Notes: generated from the letters alone by a model not told the origin. DNA of 57,945 nt from Paracidovorax wautersii (GCA_009912175.1 WNDQ01000024.1:1-57945); one strand, 5' to 3'; positions 1 through 8,692 are shown, numbered from the stretch's first letter. Numbers and translations: made by a program.

Positions 1-360
1 GCTACGCTGGTTTGCGACGCGCTGCGCATGGCGCTGTTTGCTCGCAATCGGCCTCGGGGAGTGATCGTGCATACTGACCGTGGTAGCCAATACTGCTCGC
101 GCGAGCACCGCGCCCTGTTGGAGCAATACGCTTTGATCGCCAGCATGAGTGCCAGAGGCAACTGCTACGACAACGCAGCAATGGAGAGTTGGAACCACAG
201 TCTGAAGGTCGAGGCCATCCATGGTGAACACCTCGCCACACGGGAGCAGGCCAAGGCTCATGTGTTTGACTACATTGAGGTTGACTACAATCGGATCCGG
301 CTGCACTCGACCCTGGGCTACCTCAGCCCAGAGCAGTACGAGCTGGCCAATGTCGCTTAG
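1..360 (+). CDS. IS3-family transposase OrfB, C-terminal part
   Basis: This is the 3' end of an IS3-family orfB, encoding the DDE integrase core that cuts and joins the element ends. The frame is open from the first base, so the N-terminal part, including the first catalytic Asp, lies outside the window. Visible catalytic motifs are HTDRGSQY (second Asp) and [12 protein letters not shown] (the Glu), followed by the usual C-terminal [15 protein letters not shown] box. The gene stops with TAG four bases before the terminal inverted repeat. The start of a matching orfA lies at the right end of the window in the same orientation. Confidence 0.95.
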   Translation, partial: ATLVCDALRMALFARNRPRGVIVHTDRGSQYCSREHRALLEQYALIASMSARGNCYDNAAMESWNHSLKVEAIHGEHLATREQAKAHVFDYIEVDYNRIRLHSTLGYLSPEQYELANVA

Positions 361-363
361 ATA

Positions 364-390
364 GGTGTCCGTAAATCAGGGGCAAGATCA
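364..390 (+). repeat. IS3-family right terminal inverted repeat
   Basis: A 27-bp sequence right after orfB. Its reverse complement begins TGATCTTGCCCC and ends ACGGACACC. It matches the 27-bp repeat at 57819-57845 except for a few central bases. This identifies both as the ends of one IS family and places the outer edge of the left element at base 390. Confidence 0.9.
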
Positions 391-454
391 ACCAGCTCAG
401 GCCCCGACCGTTCCACTTATCGGCCTGTCCGAATTTCCGCCGCCACCTCTCCAC
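391..454. other. Unassigned segment between IS end and permease homology
   Basis: These 64 bp separate the IS end from the point where the permease gene stops resembling its family. Read on minus, the frame continues from the permease as V-E-R-W-R-R-K-F-G-Q-A-D-K-W, which does not resemble a DppC membrane segment. It may be a remnant of another mobile element that inserted before the IS3 copy. I could not identify it. Confidence 0.4.
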
Positions 455-694
455 CGATGCGACGCCCACCAGCAGTGACATGCGCAGCCCGTAAAGAATG
501 GCCGAGTACACGTCGCGCCCCTGGTCGTCGCTGCCCAGCGGGTACACGGCGCCCGACAGGCCGGTGTCGCCCGGCCGGGTGAAGGCGTCGAGCAGTTCCA
601 GGCCGGCCGGATCGAAGGGGTTCTGCAAGGCCAGCCACGGGGCCAGCGCCGCCAGGGTGACCAGCACGGCGAGTACGAGCAAAGCGGCTTGCAC
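455..694 (-). pseudogene. Oligopeptide ABC transporter permease (DppC-like), truncated
   Basis: N-terminal fragment of the second inner-membrane permease of a peptide ABC importer. It has a first transmembrane segment (LLVLAVLVTLAALAPWLA), then the conserved LGSDDQGRDVYSAILYGLRMSLLVGVA block that precedes the core membrane domain, and homology ends after about 80 residues. A full protein is near 290 residues. The start is uncertain: a GTG at 694 is the first start-like codon in frame, but the same frame extends upstream towards the dppB stop with a basic N-terminus typical of the family. The rest of the gene was lost at the IS end, so the importer encoded here cannot be complete. Confidence 0.8.
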
Positions 695-779
695 CCCAAG
701 GGATGAGGCCAGTCCACGCAGGACGGGCGATTCCGACTGGCGCCAGCGGCGGCGGCTGGCGGCGCTCGCGGGCGGCGAT

Positions 780-1745
780 TCACGCGCGGCGCAGGCGGGG
801 GTCGACCAGCAGGTAGGCCAGATCGACGGCGAAGTTGATCAGCACGTACAGCACGGCGATCAGCAGCAGGTAAGCCGTGATCACGGGCACGTCCACCGCC
901 TGGATCGACGAGATGAACAGCAGGCCCACGCCGGGCCACTGGAACACGGTTTCGGTGACGATGGCAAACGCGATGAGCGAGCCGAGCTGCAGCCCGGTGA
1001 TGGTGACCACCGGGATCAGCGTGTTGCGCAAGGCGTGCCGGTAATGGATGCGCCGTTCGGGAATCCCGCGTGCCCGCGAAAAACGCACGTAGTCGGTGCG
1101 CAGCGCCTCCAGCATTTCGGCGCGCACCAGCCGCATGATCAGCGTGAGTTTGAACACGGCCAGGGTGCAGGCCGGCAGCACCAGCGACGACCAGCCCGAC
1201 GCGGTCAGCAGCCCGGTGGTCCAGCCGCCCACGTTCACCGTCTGCCCGCGCCCGAACGAGGGCAGCCAATGCAGTTCGACCGAGAACACGTAGATCAGGC
1301 CGATGCCGATCAGGAAGGTCGGCAGCGAAACGCCGACGAGCGAGAACGCCATCAGCGCCCGGCTGGGCCAGCGGTCGCGGTGGATGGCGGTGGAAACCCC
1401 CAGGATCACGCCGCCGATGACGGCCAGCAGGCCGGCTGCCAGGGCCAGCTCCAGCGTGGCGGGCAGGCGCTCGGCAATCACCTCGACCACGGGGCGCTTG
1501 AGCCGGTACGAGATGCCGAACTCCCCCTGCACCACGTTGCCCAGGTAATGCAGGTACTGCACCACCACGGGCCGGTCGAAACCGAGCTCGGCGACCACCG
1601 CCTCGCGGTCGGCCACCGTGGCGTCTTCGCCGAGCAGGCTGATGGTCGGGTCGCCAATGTGCCGGAACACGAGGAAGGACACGAAGGAGACGGCCAGCAG
1701 GACCAGGATGGACTGGCCCAGCCGGCGCAGGAGCAGCAGCGTCAT
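780..1745 (-). CDS. Oligopeptide ABC transporter permease (DppB-like)
   Basis: Inner-membrane permease of a dipeptide/oligopeptide ABC importer, 321 residues, the usual family length. It has an N-terminal membrane segment (ILVLLAVSFVSFLVF), a periplasmic loop containing GEFGISY, then a five-segment core with the EAA-type loop (RARGIPERRIHYRHALRNTLIP) that docks the ATPase. It starts five bases after the stop of the binding-protein gene, so the order is peptidase, binding protein, DppB, DppC. No ATPase genes of this transporter are in the window. Confidence 0.92.
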   Translation of the reverse strand: MTLLLLRRLGQSILVLLAVSFVSFLVFRHIGDPTISLLGEDATVADREAVVAELGFDRPVVVQYLHYLGNVVQGEFGISYRLKRPVVEVIAERLPATLELALAAGLLAVIGGVILGVSTAIHRDRWPSRALMAFSLVGVSLPTFLIGIGLIYVFSVELHWLPSFGRGQTVNVGGWTTGLLTASGWSSLVLPACTLAVFKLTLIMRLVRAEMLEALRTDYVRFSRARGIPERRIHYRHALRNTLIPVVTITGLQLGSLIAFAIVTETVFQWPGVGLLFISSIQAVDVPVITAYLLLIAVLYVLINFAVDLAYLLVDPRLRRA

Positions 1746-1750
1746 GCGGC

Positions 1751-3400
1751 TTACTTGGCGGCGGCCACGGGGCTGTCGGCGTCGCGCGCGAGCTTGAACA
1801 GCTTGAAGTAGGGCGTGTTCGACGGGTTCACCGGAATGTCGAACTTGCGCACCATGGCATAGGTCTGGATCTGGTCGTGCAGCGGCAGGTAGATCAGCTC
1901 TTTCTGCACCGTGGTCCAGATCGACTTGATGGTGGCATCACGCTTGACGGTGTCGCCCTCGGACGCCAGCGAGACGATCTGCTGATCCACCTCGGCGTTG
2001 CTGTAGCGGGTGGCGTTGGTGGAGCCGCGCGCGTTCTTGCCGCGGGTGTGCACCAGGTAGTCGAAGATGTAGGCCGAGTCGTAGGTGGGAACGCCCCAGC
2101 CGTACAGGTAGAAGTCGGTGTCCTGGCCGTTGATGGCGGCGGTCTGGATCGCCAGCGGCCGGGACGCGACCGTGGTCTTCACGCCGATGCGGCCCAGGAA
2201 ACCGGCGACGGCCTGGCAGATCGCTTCGTCGTTGAGGTAGCGGTCATTGGTGCAGTGCAGGGTGATGCCGAAGCCGTTGGGGTAGCCCGCGTCGGCCAGC
2301 AGCTTCTTGGCCTGTTCCACATCGGTCTTGCCGACAACCGCGAACTCTTTTTCATAGCCGTGGACGAAGGGCGGCGAGATGATGTTGGTGGGCACCGACA
2401 GGCCGCGCATGACGGCGCGCTGGATGGCGTTGCGGTCGATGGCCAGCTGGAAGGCCTGGCGCACGCGCAGGTCGGCCAGCGGGTTCTTGTCCTTGACGTC
2501 GGCGTACTTGAGCGGCTCGGTGCCCACATTGAGGCCCAGGAAGATGGTGCGGTTTTCCGATGCCTGGTTCACGCGGAACCGGGGGTCTTCCTTGAGCCGC
2601 GCGATGTCCTGGATGGGCAGGTCCTGCACGAAGTCGACCTCGCCCGACAGCCGCGCCGAGACACGCGTGGCCGGTGACTTGATGGGCAGGTACACCAGTT
2701 CGTCGATCTCCAGCGGGAACTGGCCGCGTCCCCAGTACTGCGGGAAAAGCTTGAGCACGGTGCGGCTGTCCTGCTCGCGCGAGACCAGCACGTAGGGGCC
2801 GGTGCCGTTCACGTGGCGCGTGGCATAGCCTTCTTCCTTGGCCGTCGCGTTCGGCGGTTGCTCGGCGTTGTGGGCCTTGGCCCACGCGGCGTTGAGGATC
2901 TGGATGTTGATCAGGCTGTCGGGCAGCAGCGGGTTCGGGCCGCTGGTCTTGATCTGAATGGTGGAGGGGTCGACCTTGACGACGTCGGTGATCGACACCA
3001 GCAGCGACCGCATGTCGGAGTTGGGCGAGCGGGCGCGCTGCAGCGAGAACACCACGTCGTCAGCCGTGAAGGCGGCGCCGTCATGGAACTTCACGCCCTG
3101 GCGCAGCTTGAATTCCCACACGGTGGGGTCGCTGGTCAGCTTCCACGAGGTCGCCAGCGTGGGCTGCAATTTGCCGTCGGCGGTGCGGATGATCAGCGGC
3201 TCGTAGATCTGGTGCAGCAGGTTGTGGTTGGGGCCGTTGTTCAGCGCATGCGGGTCGAGCGTGGACGCATCCGTCGAACGTGCCCAGCGCAGGGTTTCGG
3301 CCTGCGCCGCCGAACCCATCCACAACGCGGCGGTCAGGACCGTCAGCAGGGTGAGGGTGCGAAAGGAAAAAGATCGCGGCAGAGTGTGGCCAGTGGTCAT
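1751..3400 (-). CDS. Peptide ABC transporter substrate-binding protein (family 5)
   Basis: Periplasmic binding protein of the DppA/OppA type (SBP_bac_5), 549 residues. The ATG at 3400 puts a signal peptide first (LTLLTVLTAALWMGSAAQA, cleaved before ETLRWA); the open frame runs further upstream but that part is low-complexity. Family blocks visible are ASTLDPHALNNGPNHNLLHQIYEPL near the mature N-terminus, WEFKLRQGVKFHDGAAFTADDVVFS about 80 residues later, and the C-terminal YLPLHDQIQTYAMV. It probably captures peptides for the DppB/DppC permeases downstream. Confidence 0.92.
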   Translation of the reverse strand: MTTGHTLPRSFSFRTLTLLTVLTAALWMGSAAQAETLRWARSTDASTLDPHALNNGPNHNLLHQIYEPLIIRTADGKLQPTLATSWKLTSDPTVWEFKLRQGVKFHDGAAFTADDVVFSLQRARSPNSDMRSLLVSITDVVKVDPSTIQIKTSGPNPLLPDSLINIQILNAAWAKAHNAEQPPNATAKEEGYATRHVNGTGPYVLVSREQDSRTVLKLFPQYWGRGQFPLEIDELVYLPIKSPATRVSARLSGEVDFVQDLPIQDIARLKEDPRFRVNQASENRTIFLGLNVGTEPLKYADVKDKNPLADLRVRQAFQLAIDRNAIQRAVMRGLSVPTNIISPPFVHGYEKEFAVVGKTDVEQAKKLLADAGYPNGFGITLHCTNDRYLNDEAICQAVAGFLGRIGVKTTVASRPLAIQTAAINGQDTDFYLYGWGVPTYDSAYIFDYLVHTRGKNARGSTNATRYSNAEVDQQIVSLASEGDTVKRDATIKSIWTTVQKELIYLPLHDQIQTYAMVRKFDIPVNPSNTPYFKLFKLARDADSPVAAAK

Positions 3401-3554
3401 GGGTGAGGGGGCGAAGATTCTGGGGGACAAAAAAGGAAGGCGAACGGCAGACGTCGCCGCGATTGCCGCGCGATTGTGTTGGCAGGCTTGCCGTTGGCGA
3501 ACGCCGAATTTCGCCTTAACAAATGCGAAGAAAAATGGCGCCCGCGGCGCCCGC

Positions 3555-4985
3555 TCAGGCCGCAGGAAAACGTTCGGACAGCAGCGCGAACAAGGCGCGC
3601 AAGCCCTGGGCTTCGCCCCCTGGGGGACGGCCGGGGCGCGCGTCCAGGTTCCAGGCAAACAGGTCCAGGTGCAGCCAGGGAAGCTGCGCCGGCACGAAGT
3701 TTTCCAGGAACAGTGCCGCCGTGATGGCGCCGCCCATGGGGCGGCTGGCGGCGTTCAAGGTGTCGGCATGGTCGGACTTGAGCATGCGGCGGTAGGGCGC
3801 CCACAGCGGCAGGCGCCACAGCGGGTCGGCGTGCTGCTGCGCCACGCGCAGCAGCGCGTTGGCCCAGTCGTCATGGTTGCTGAACAGGGCGGGCAGGTCC
3901 GGCCCCAGCGCCATGCGGGCCGCGCCGGTCAGCGTGGCCAGGTCGATCACCAGCGCGGGCGGCGTGGCGGCGTTCTGGATGGCGTGATGCAGCGCATCGG
4001 CCAGGATGAGCCGGCCCTCGGCGTCGGTGTTCTCGATCTCCACCTCGGTGCCGTTGCCGGCCGTGATGATGTCGCCCGGCCGCAGGGCGCCCGCGCCCAC
4101 GGCGTTTTCGACGGCGGGGATCACCAGCTGGATCCGCACTGCCAGCCGGGCCCGCATGACCAGCTCGGCCAGGGCGATGCCATGGGCCGCGCCGCCCATG
4201 TCCTTTTTCATCCAGCGCATGCCGGCGGCGGGTTTGAGGTCCAGCCCGCCACTGTCGAAACACACGCCCTTGCCGACGATCACCACGAGTGGCAGGTGAT
4301 CCTCGCCCCACGTCAGCTCTGTCACGCGCGGCGCTTGCGACGCCGCCTGGCCGACGGCGTGCACCAGCGCAAAACCGGCGGCGGGCAGGGCTTCGCCCAC
4401 CCATTCGCGGTAGTGCGCGCCGTGGCGCTCGGCCAGTTGCCGGACTTCCGAGGCCAGTTGCGCCGGCCCCAGGTGATTGGCCGGCAGGTTGACCAGGCGG
4501 CGCACGTGACGCACGGCATCGACCAGCGGCGCGACCGCATCCTGTTCATCGGGGCTGAGCAGCAGCCGGGCGCCGTGGCCCGCCTGGTTTTCGGTGCTCT
4601 TGTGGGTGGGCAATGCACCCAGCGCCCAGCCCAGATGCAGCAGCGCGGCGTGCTCGGCCGGGGCGGGTGATGCCAGCCTGTAGATGCCGGACGGCAGCAC
4701 GGCCGGCAGGCCCGCCAGTTGCCACAGCGGCTGCGCCGGGTCCACGCCCAGCAGCACGCCGCCCAGGTCGTGGTCGGCGCCGGGCAGCAACAGCGTCGTG
4801 GCCGGGCTGGCGTCGAAACCGGTGGTGCGTGCCCAAAGCGCCTGGGGTGCGGGCAACTGCGCCAGCACGCTGGGCAAATCCGAAGGCGTGGTCCGGTAGA
4901 TGGGAATGGCCTGTTGTGTCGGCGGCAAGCCCGTGGTGAAAGCCGCGTGGCTCGATTGGGCAGAGTTGTCTGTGTGGGCGGTCAT
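3555..4985 (-). CDS. Leucyl aminopeptidase family protein (M17)
   Basis: Cytosolic two-metal aminopeptidase that removes N-terminal residues from short peptides, 476 residues from the ATG at 4985. The catalytic C-terminal domain is intact: the metal and active-site block KGVCFDSGGLDLKP (Lys239, Asp244), KKDMGG (Asp262), and the M17 signature NTDAEGRL (319-326). The N-terminal 170 residues are divergent, as in short PepA-like proteins. It lies 154 bp upstream of the peptide-binding protein gene on the same strand, so import and hydrolysis of peptides are probably linked. Confidence 0.9.
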   Translation of the reverse strand: MTAHTDNSAQSSHAAFTTGLPPTQQAIPIYRTTPSDLPSVLAQLPAPQALWARTTGFDASPATTLLLPGADHDLGGVLLGVDPAQPLWQLAGLPAVLPSGIYRLASPAPAEHAALLHLGWALGALPTHKSTENQAGHGARLLLSPDEQDAVAPLVDAVRHVRRLVNLPANHLGPAQLASEVRQLAERHGAHYREWVGEALPAAGFALVHAVGQAASQAPRVTELTWGEDHLPLVVIVGKGVCFDSGGLDLKPAAGMRWMKKDMGGAAHGIALAELVMRARLAVRIQLVIPAVENAVGAGALRPGDIITAGNGTEVEIENTDAEGRLILADALHHAIQNAATPPALVIDLATLTGAARMALGPDLPALFSNHDDWANALLRVAQQHADPLWRLPLWAPYRRMLKSDHADTLNAASRPMGGAITAALFLENFVPAQLPWLHLDLFAWNLDARPGRPPGGEAQGLRALFALLSERFPAA

Positions 4986-5119
4986 GGCGTCGTTGCTCAA
5001 GCCTGGCGTCAAGGCGGGACGGATGTTTGCCTGACGCGGAAAGTCCGCGATCTTGGTGCTCAGCAAAGCTGACGGCAACGACAAAAAACAGATACCACGC
5101 AACGAATTAGGCGGTTGGT

Positions 5120-5135
5120 TTGGCCTTCCGGCCAA
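5120..5135. other. Short perfect hairpin downstream of ppk2
   Basis: TTGGCC and GGCCAA pair around a four-base loop (TTCC), 17 bases beyond the ppk2 stop. There is no U-tract on either strand, so this is only a possible weak terminator or mRNA 3'-end stabiliser between ppk2 and the aminopeptidase gene. Confidence 0.3.
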
Positions 5136-5151
5136 CGGCGTGTGCCGGGTG

Positions 5152-6021
5152 TCACTCGATCTTCAAACCCGCCAGTGCCGGATCGCCCGGCGGGTAACGC
5201 AGGTCGAGCTTGCGCAGCACCTCGCGCAGCAGCGTGGCGATCATCAGGTTGCGGTGGGTCTTGGAATTGGCCGGCACGATGGTCCACGGCGCCCAGGGCG
5301 TGTGGGTGGCGGCCAGCAGGTCGTCGTAAGCGCGGCGGTAGTCGCGCCACTGGCGGCGCGCGGTGATGTCGGCCTGGTCGAACTTCCAGTGCTTGGCCGG
5401 GTCGTCCAGGCGCGCCTGCAGCCGCTCGCGCTGTTCGTCGGGGCTGATGTGCAGCAGGAACTTGACGATGACAGTGCCGGTTTCGCTGAGCAGGCGTTCG
5501 AAGTCGTTGATCTGCGCGAAGCGCTGGCGCTGCTGGCGGGGCTTGATGGCGCCGTTGACCACGGGCACCAGCACGTCTTCGTAATGGCTGCGGTTGAAGA
5601 TGGCGACCTCGCCCGCGCCGGGCACCTGCTGGTGGATGCGCCAGAGGTGGTCGTGCGACAGCTCGGTCGTGGTCGGCGCTTTCCAGCTCACCGCGCGCAG
5701 CCCGAGCGGGCTCATGCGGCCGAAGACGCCGCGCAGCGTGCCGTCCTTGCCGGCCGCGTCCGGCCACTGCAGCACCACCAGCAGCTTGTAGCGCCGGTCG
5801 GCATAGAACAGGTTCTGCAGGGTGTCGAGCTCGATGGCCAGCGTGTCGACCGCCGCCTTGTCCAGCGCCTTGTCACCGCACGAGAAAGGCTTGGCGCCCG
5901 CGTCAAGCGTGTCGAGCTTGCGCCGACGCCCACCCGGGCTGACCGCGAGCCAGTCGTTCCAGCGACGGGCGATGGTGGCGTCGGGGCTTTGGAAGACCGA
6001 AGACGTTCGTGATGCGGCCAT
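5152..6021 (-). CDS. Polyphosphate kinase 2 family protein
   Basis: PPK2-family polyphosphate:nucleotide phosphotransferase, 289 residues. These cytosolic enzymes use polyphosphate to phosphorylate nucleoside mono- or diphosphates. The Walker A-like loop is PDAAGKDG (87-94), the Walker B-like motif is IFNRSHYEDV (141-150), and the lid region carries R-E-R-L-Q-A-R-L. The NRSHYEDVLV form is that of the PPK2 subgroup often called class III, which accepts AMP and ADP, so AMP/ADP phosphorylation is an inference from family. The ATG at 6021 was chosen because upstream residues are unlike the family. Confidence 0.9.
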   Translation of the reverse strand: MAASRTSSVFQSPDATIARRWNDWLAVSPGGRRRKLDTLDAGAKPFSCGDKALDKAAVDTLAIELDTLQNLFYADRRYKLLVVLQWPDAAGKDGTLRGVFGRMSPLGLRAVSWKAPTTTELSHDHLWRIHQQVPGAGEVAIFNRSHYEDVLVPVVNGAIKPRQQRQRFAQINDFERLLSETGTVIVKFLLHISPDEQRERLQARLDDPAKHWKFDQADITARRQWRDYRRAYDDLLAATHTPWAPWTIVPANSKTHRNLMIATLLREVLRKLDLRYPPGDPALAGLKIE

Positions 6022-6064
6022 GGCTGCTTTCCGTTGAGAGTGGATGCAGCGGCCAGTGTCCAGT

Positions 6065-6105
6065 AAAAAGGGCGCGGCGCCCATCCCTGGGTCGCCGCGC
6101 CCTTT
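6065..6105 (-). terminator. Rho-independent terminator of metNIQ
   Basis: A 13-bp perfect stem (AAAGGGCGCGGCG at 6067-6079, partner at 6093-6105) with a 13-base loop. On minus it ends in a run of five T. It begins 17 bases after the metQ stop, as expected for the end of the metN-metI-metQ transcript. Confidence 0.85.
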
Positions 6106-6122
6106 ACGAAGGACGTCGCGGG

Positions 6123-6938
6123 TCAGAGACCGGCCGGGCGCGTGTAGCCCGGGAAGTCCTGGTCGAGCACCTGCTTGAAGAAAGGCGACTTGAAGGCGGC
6201 GGCCAGGTCCTGGGCCCAGGGCTTGGTTTCGTCGCCCTTGCGCACGGCCACGACTTGCTGGTACTGCACGGGCGGCTTTTCCAGGGCCAGGGCGCTGGTG
6301 AACTTCAGGCCGGAGGCGGTGGCGAAGTTGCCGGGCACGATGGCGATGGCCACGTCGCCCAGGGTGCGCGGCAGTTGCGCGGCTTCGATGGGCTGGAACT
6401 TGAGGTTCTTGGGGTTGCCGACCACGTCGCGCTCGCTCACGCGCAGCGCATCGACGTCGGGCTTGACGGTGACCAGGTTCTGCTGGACCAGCAGTTGCAG
6501 CGCACGTGCGAGGTTGCTGGGGTCGTTGGGCAGCGAGACGCGGTCGCCGTCCTTGAGGTCGGCCAGGCTCTTGCGGCTTTCCGAGTAGATGCCCATGGGC
6601 GCGGTCGTGCTTTGCACCAGGTCGATCAGGTCGAGCTTCTGGTCGGTCTTGAAGCGGTTGAGGTAGGTGATGTGCTGGAACAGGTTGGCGTCGAGCGAGC
6701 CTTGCGCCAGGGCCATGTTGGGCTGCACGTAGTCGTTGAATTCGACCAGCTTGACCTTGTAGCCCTGCTTTTCGAGCTGGGGCGCGACGGCCTTCTTGAG
6801 CACGTCGTAGTTGTAGCCGGCGGTCGCGCCCAGCGTCAGGCTGGTCTTGGCCGGGTCGGCGGCTTGCACGGTGGCGGCGGCCAGGCCGAAGGCGGCGGCG
6901 GTGACGGCCAGCACGAGCTGGCGGCGGATGATGGACAT
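6123..6938 (-). CDS. metQ: Methionine-type ABC transporter substrate-binding protein
   Basis: NlpA/MetQ-family binding protein, 271 residues, that captures D/L-methionine or a related small substrate for MetNI. The N-terminus MSIIRRQLVLAVTAAAFGLAAATVQA is a plain signal peptide with no lipobox Cys, so this copy should be a soluble periplasmic protein, whereas many MetQ proteins are lipoproteins. The family core is present: LTLGATAGYNYDVLK, VEFNDYVQPNMALAQGSLDANLFQH, and VSLPNDPSNLARALQLL. It is the last gene of the operon. Confidence 0.9.
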   Translation of the reverse strand: MSIIRRQLVLAVTAAAFGLAAATVQAADPAKTSLTLGATAGYNYDVLKKAVAPQLEKQGYKVKLVEFNDYVQPNMALAQGSLDANLFQHITYLNRFKTDQKLDLIDLVQSTTAPMGIYSESRKSLADLKDGDRVSLPNDPSNLARALQLLVQQNLVTVKPDVDALRVSERDVVGNPKNLKFQPIEAAQLPRTLGDVAIAIVPGNFATASGLKFTSALALEKPPVQYQQVVAVRKGDETKPWAQDLAAAFKSPFFKQVLDQDFPGYTRPAGL

Positions 6939-7007
6939 GGTGAACTCCTCGGTACGGCGGGTTTTTGTGATGCGCAGAAAGATGGGGCGTGGTCAGCGTT
7001 TATCAAG

Positions 7008-7670
7008 TCAGCGTTTGTCAAGCCGGTGCGCCAGCGCGCTGCCGCCGAACTGGATGAACTGCACCAGCACGATGAGCAGGGCCACGGTCAGCAGCATGAC
7101 GTCGGTCTGGAAGCGGTAGTAGCCGTAGCGGATGGCCAGGTCGCCAATGCCGCCGCCGCCCACCACGCCGGCAATTGCCGAGTACGACAGAAAGCTCACG
7201 GCCAGCACGGTCAGCGCCAGGATCAGGCCCGAACGCGCTTCGAGCACCAGCACGCGCCAGACGATCTGCAATTCAGAGGCGCCCATGGCGTGCGCGGCCT
7301 CGATCACGCCGCGCGGCACTTCGCGGATGCTTTGCTCGACCAGGCGGGCGAAGTAGGGGATGGCGGCCACCGACAGCGGCACCGCCGCGGCCAGCGGGCC
7401 GATGGAGGTGCCGGCCACGATGCGTGTGAAGGGCACCAGCGCCACCAGCAGGATGATGAAGGGGAAGGAGCGCACGGTGTTGACGATCCAGCCCAGCACC
7501 AGGTAGGACGAGCGGTGCGCCAGCGACTGGCCGGGGCTGAGCAGGAACAGCAGCACGCCCAGCGGGCCGCCGAGCACGATGGCCGCGCTCAGGCCGATGG
7601 CCAGCATCAGAAAGGTCTGGCCGGTGGCGCTCCACAGCTCGGGCAGGATGGCGAGTAGGTTTTCGGACAT
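7008..7670 (-). CDS. metI: Methionine-type ABC transporter permease
   Basis: MetI-family inner-membrane permease, 220 residues, about five transmembrane segments. The ATPase-docking loop reads EAAHAMGAS, followed by the family's glycine-rich IAGVVGGGGIGDLA segment. It sits between metN (62 bp upstream) and metQ (69 bp downstream) on one strand, forming a single transporter operon. Confidence 0.93.
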   Translation of the reverse strand: MSENLLAILPELWSATGQTFLMLAIGLSAAIVLGGPLGVLLFLLSPGQSLAHRSSYLVLGWIVNTVRSFPFIILLVALVPFTRIVAGTSIGPLAAAVPLSVAAIPYFARLVEQSIREVPRGVIEAAHAMGASELQIVWRVLVLEARSGLILALTVLAVSFLSYSAIAGVVGGGGIGDLAIRYGYYRFQTDVMLLTVALLIVLVQFIQFGGSALAHRLDKR

Positions 7671-7731
7671 GGCAGGCAGTCGGGGAAATCAGGTCGTTGT
7701 CGGCGGAAAAAAGGACAGGCGGCGGGCGCGT

Positions 7732-8574
7732 TCAGGCGGCCTTGCGTGCGGCGGAGGCGGCGGCCTCGATGCGCGCCGCGTGCTCTTTCAGCACGTCTTC
7801 GCGCACCTGCTCCTGCGCCAGTTCCTGGCCCAGGGCGCTCACGCGCGGGGTCTCGAAGTCGGCCACGTCGAACTGCTCGGCGATGCGGCCGTCCTCGACG
7901 ATGGCCACGCGGTCGCACAGTGCGTGCACGACCGACAGCTCGTGCGTGACGATGACGATGGTCACGCCCAGCTTGTCGTTGATCTCGCGCAGCGTCTGCA
8001 GCACCGAGCGTGTGGTCTCGGTGTCCAGCGCCGACGTCGGCTCGTCGCACAGCAGCACCTTGGGGCGCGAGGCCAGCGCGCGCGCGATGGCCACCCGCTG
8101 CTTCTGGCCGCCCGAGAGCTGGGCCGGGTAGCTGTGGATCTTGTCGGTCAGGCCCACGATGGCCAGGCATTCGTTCACGCGCTTGACGATCTCGGCCTGG
8201 CCGCGGTTGCCGTGCAGCTTGAGCGGGAAGGCGACGTTGTCGAACACGGTGGCGTTCTGCAGCAGGTTGAACTGCTGGAAGATCATGCCGATGCCCTGGC
8301 GTGTCTCGCGCAGTTCGCGCTTGGACAGGGCGGTGAGGTCGCGGCCGTCCACACGCACGTGGCCGGCGTCGGGGCGTTCGAGCAGGTTGATCAGGCGCAG
8401 CAGCGTGGACTTGCCCGCGCCGCTCTTGCCGATCAGGCCGAAGACGTGGCCGGCCTCGATGTCGAGCGACACCGACTTGACGGCGTCAAACGTGCGGCCG
8501 TCGGGCAGGGCGAAGGTCTTGCTGACCGCATCGAGCTGGATCAGCGCGGTCGAGGAGGAGGTGGAGGAGCTCAT
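7732..8574 (-). CDS. metN: Methionine-type ABC transporter ATPase (short form)
   Basis: ABC ATPase that energises MetI, 280 residues. Walker A is GKSGAGKS (49-56), the Q-loop is FQQFNLL, the signature is [15 protein letters not shown], and Walker B is [13 protein letters not shown]. coli-type MetN is about 343 residues and ends in a ferredoxin-like regulatory domain that senses methionine; here only a short Ala-rich tail follows the nucleotide-binding domain, so feedback inhibition of that kind is unlikely. The ATG at 8574 has no recognisable Shine-Dalgarno sequence and is preceded directly by a terminator hairpin. Confidence 0.9.
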   Translation of the reverse strand: MSSSTSSSTALIQLDAVSKTFALPDGRTFDAVKSVSLDIEAGHVFGLIGKSGAGKSTLLRLINLLERPDAGHVRVDGRDLTALSKRELRETRQGIGMIFQQFNLLQNATVFDNVAFPLKLHGNRGQAEIVKRVNECLAIVGLTDKIHSYPAQLSGGQKQRVAIARALASRPKVLLCDEPTSALDTETTRSVLQTLREINDKLGVTIVIVTHELSVVHALCDRVAIVEDGRIAEQFDVADFETPRVSALGQELAQEQVREDVLKEHAARIEAAASAARKAA

Positions 8575-8582
8575 GGATCAAC

Positions 8583-8611
8583 AAAAAGGCAAAGCCCCGG
8601 CATGCGGGGCT
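8583..8611 (-). terminator. Terminator hairpin in the metN leader
   Basis: On minus, AGCCCCG pairs perfectly with CGGGGCT around a five-base loop (arms 8593-8599 and 8605-8611). It is followed by TTTGCCTTTTT and then, eight bases on, the metN ATG. This is the layout of a Rho-independent terminator placed ahead of a coding region, as in attenuators. A second upstream copy of AGCCCC on minus could compete for the 3' arm. Confidence 0.75.
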
Positions 8612-8613
8612 GG

Positions 8614-8643
8614 GGCTGTATCGGTCCGCGGACCGGTACAGCC
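8614..8643. repeat. 30-bp near-perfect palindrome upstream of metN
   Basis: GGCTGTA at 8614-8620 and TACAGCC at 8637-8643 flank a fully palindromic 14-bp core, CGGTCCG/CGGACCG. The only non-complementary pair is T8621/G8636, a G-U wobble if transcribed from plus and an A-C mismatch if from minus. It lies two bases upstream of the terminator hairpin. It could be a protein-binding site or part of a leader RNA. Confidence 0.7.
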
Positions 8644-8692
8644 GAAGGCGCGAAGTGTGTGCCAGTTCTCAAGCCGGGGGAACGATGCAATT

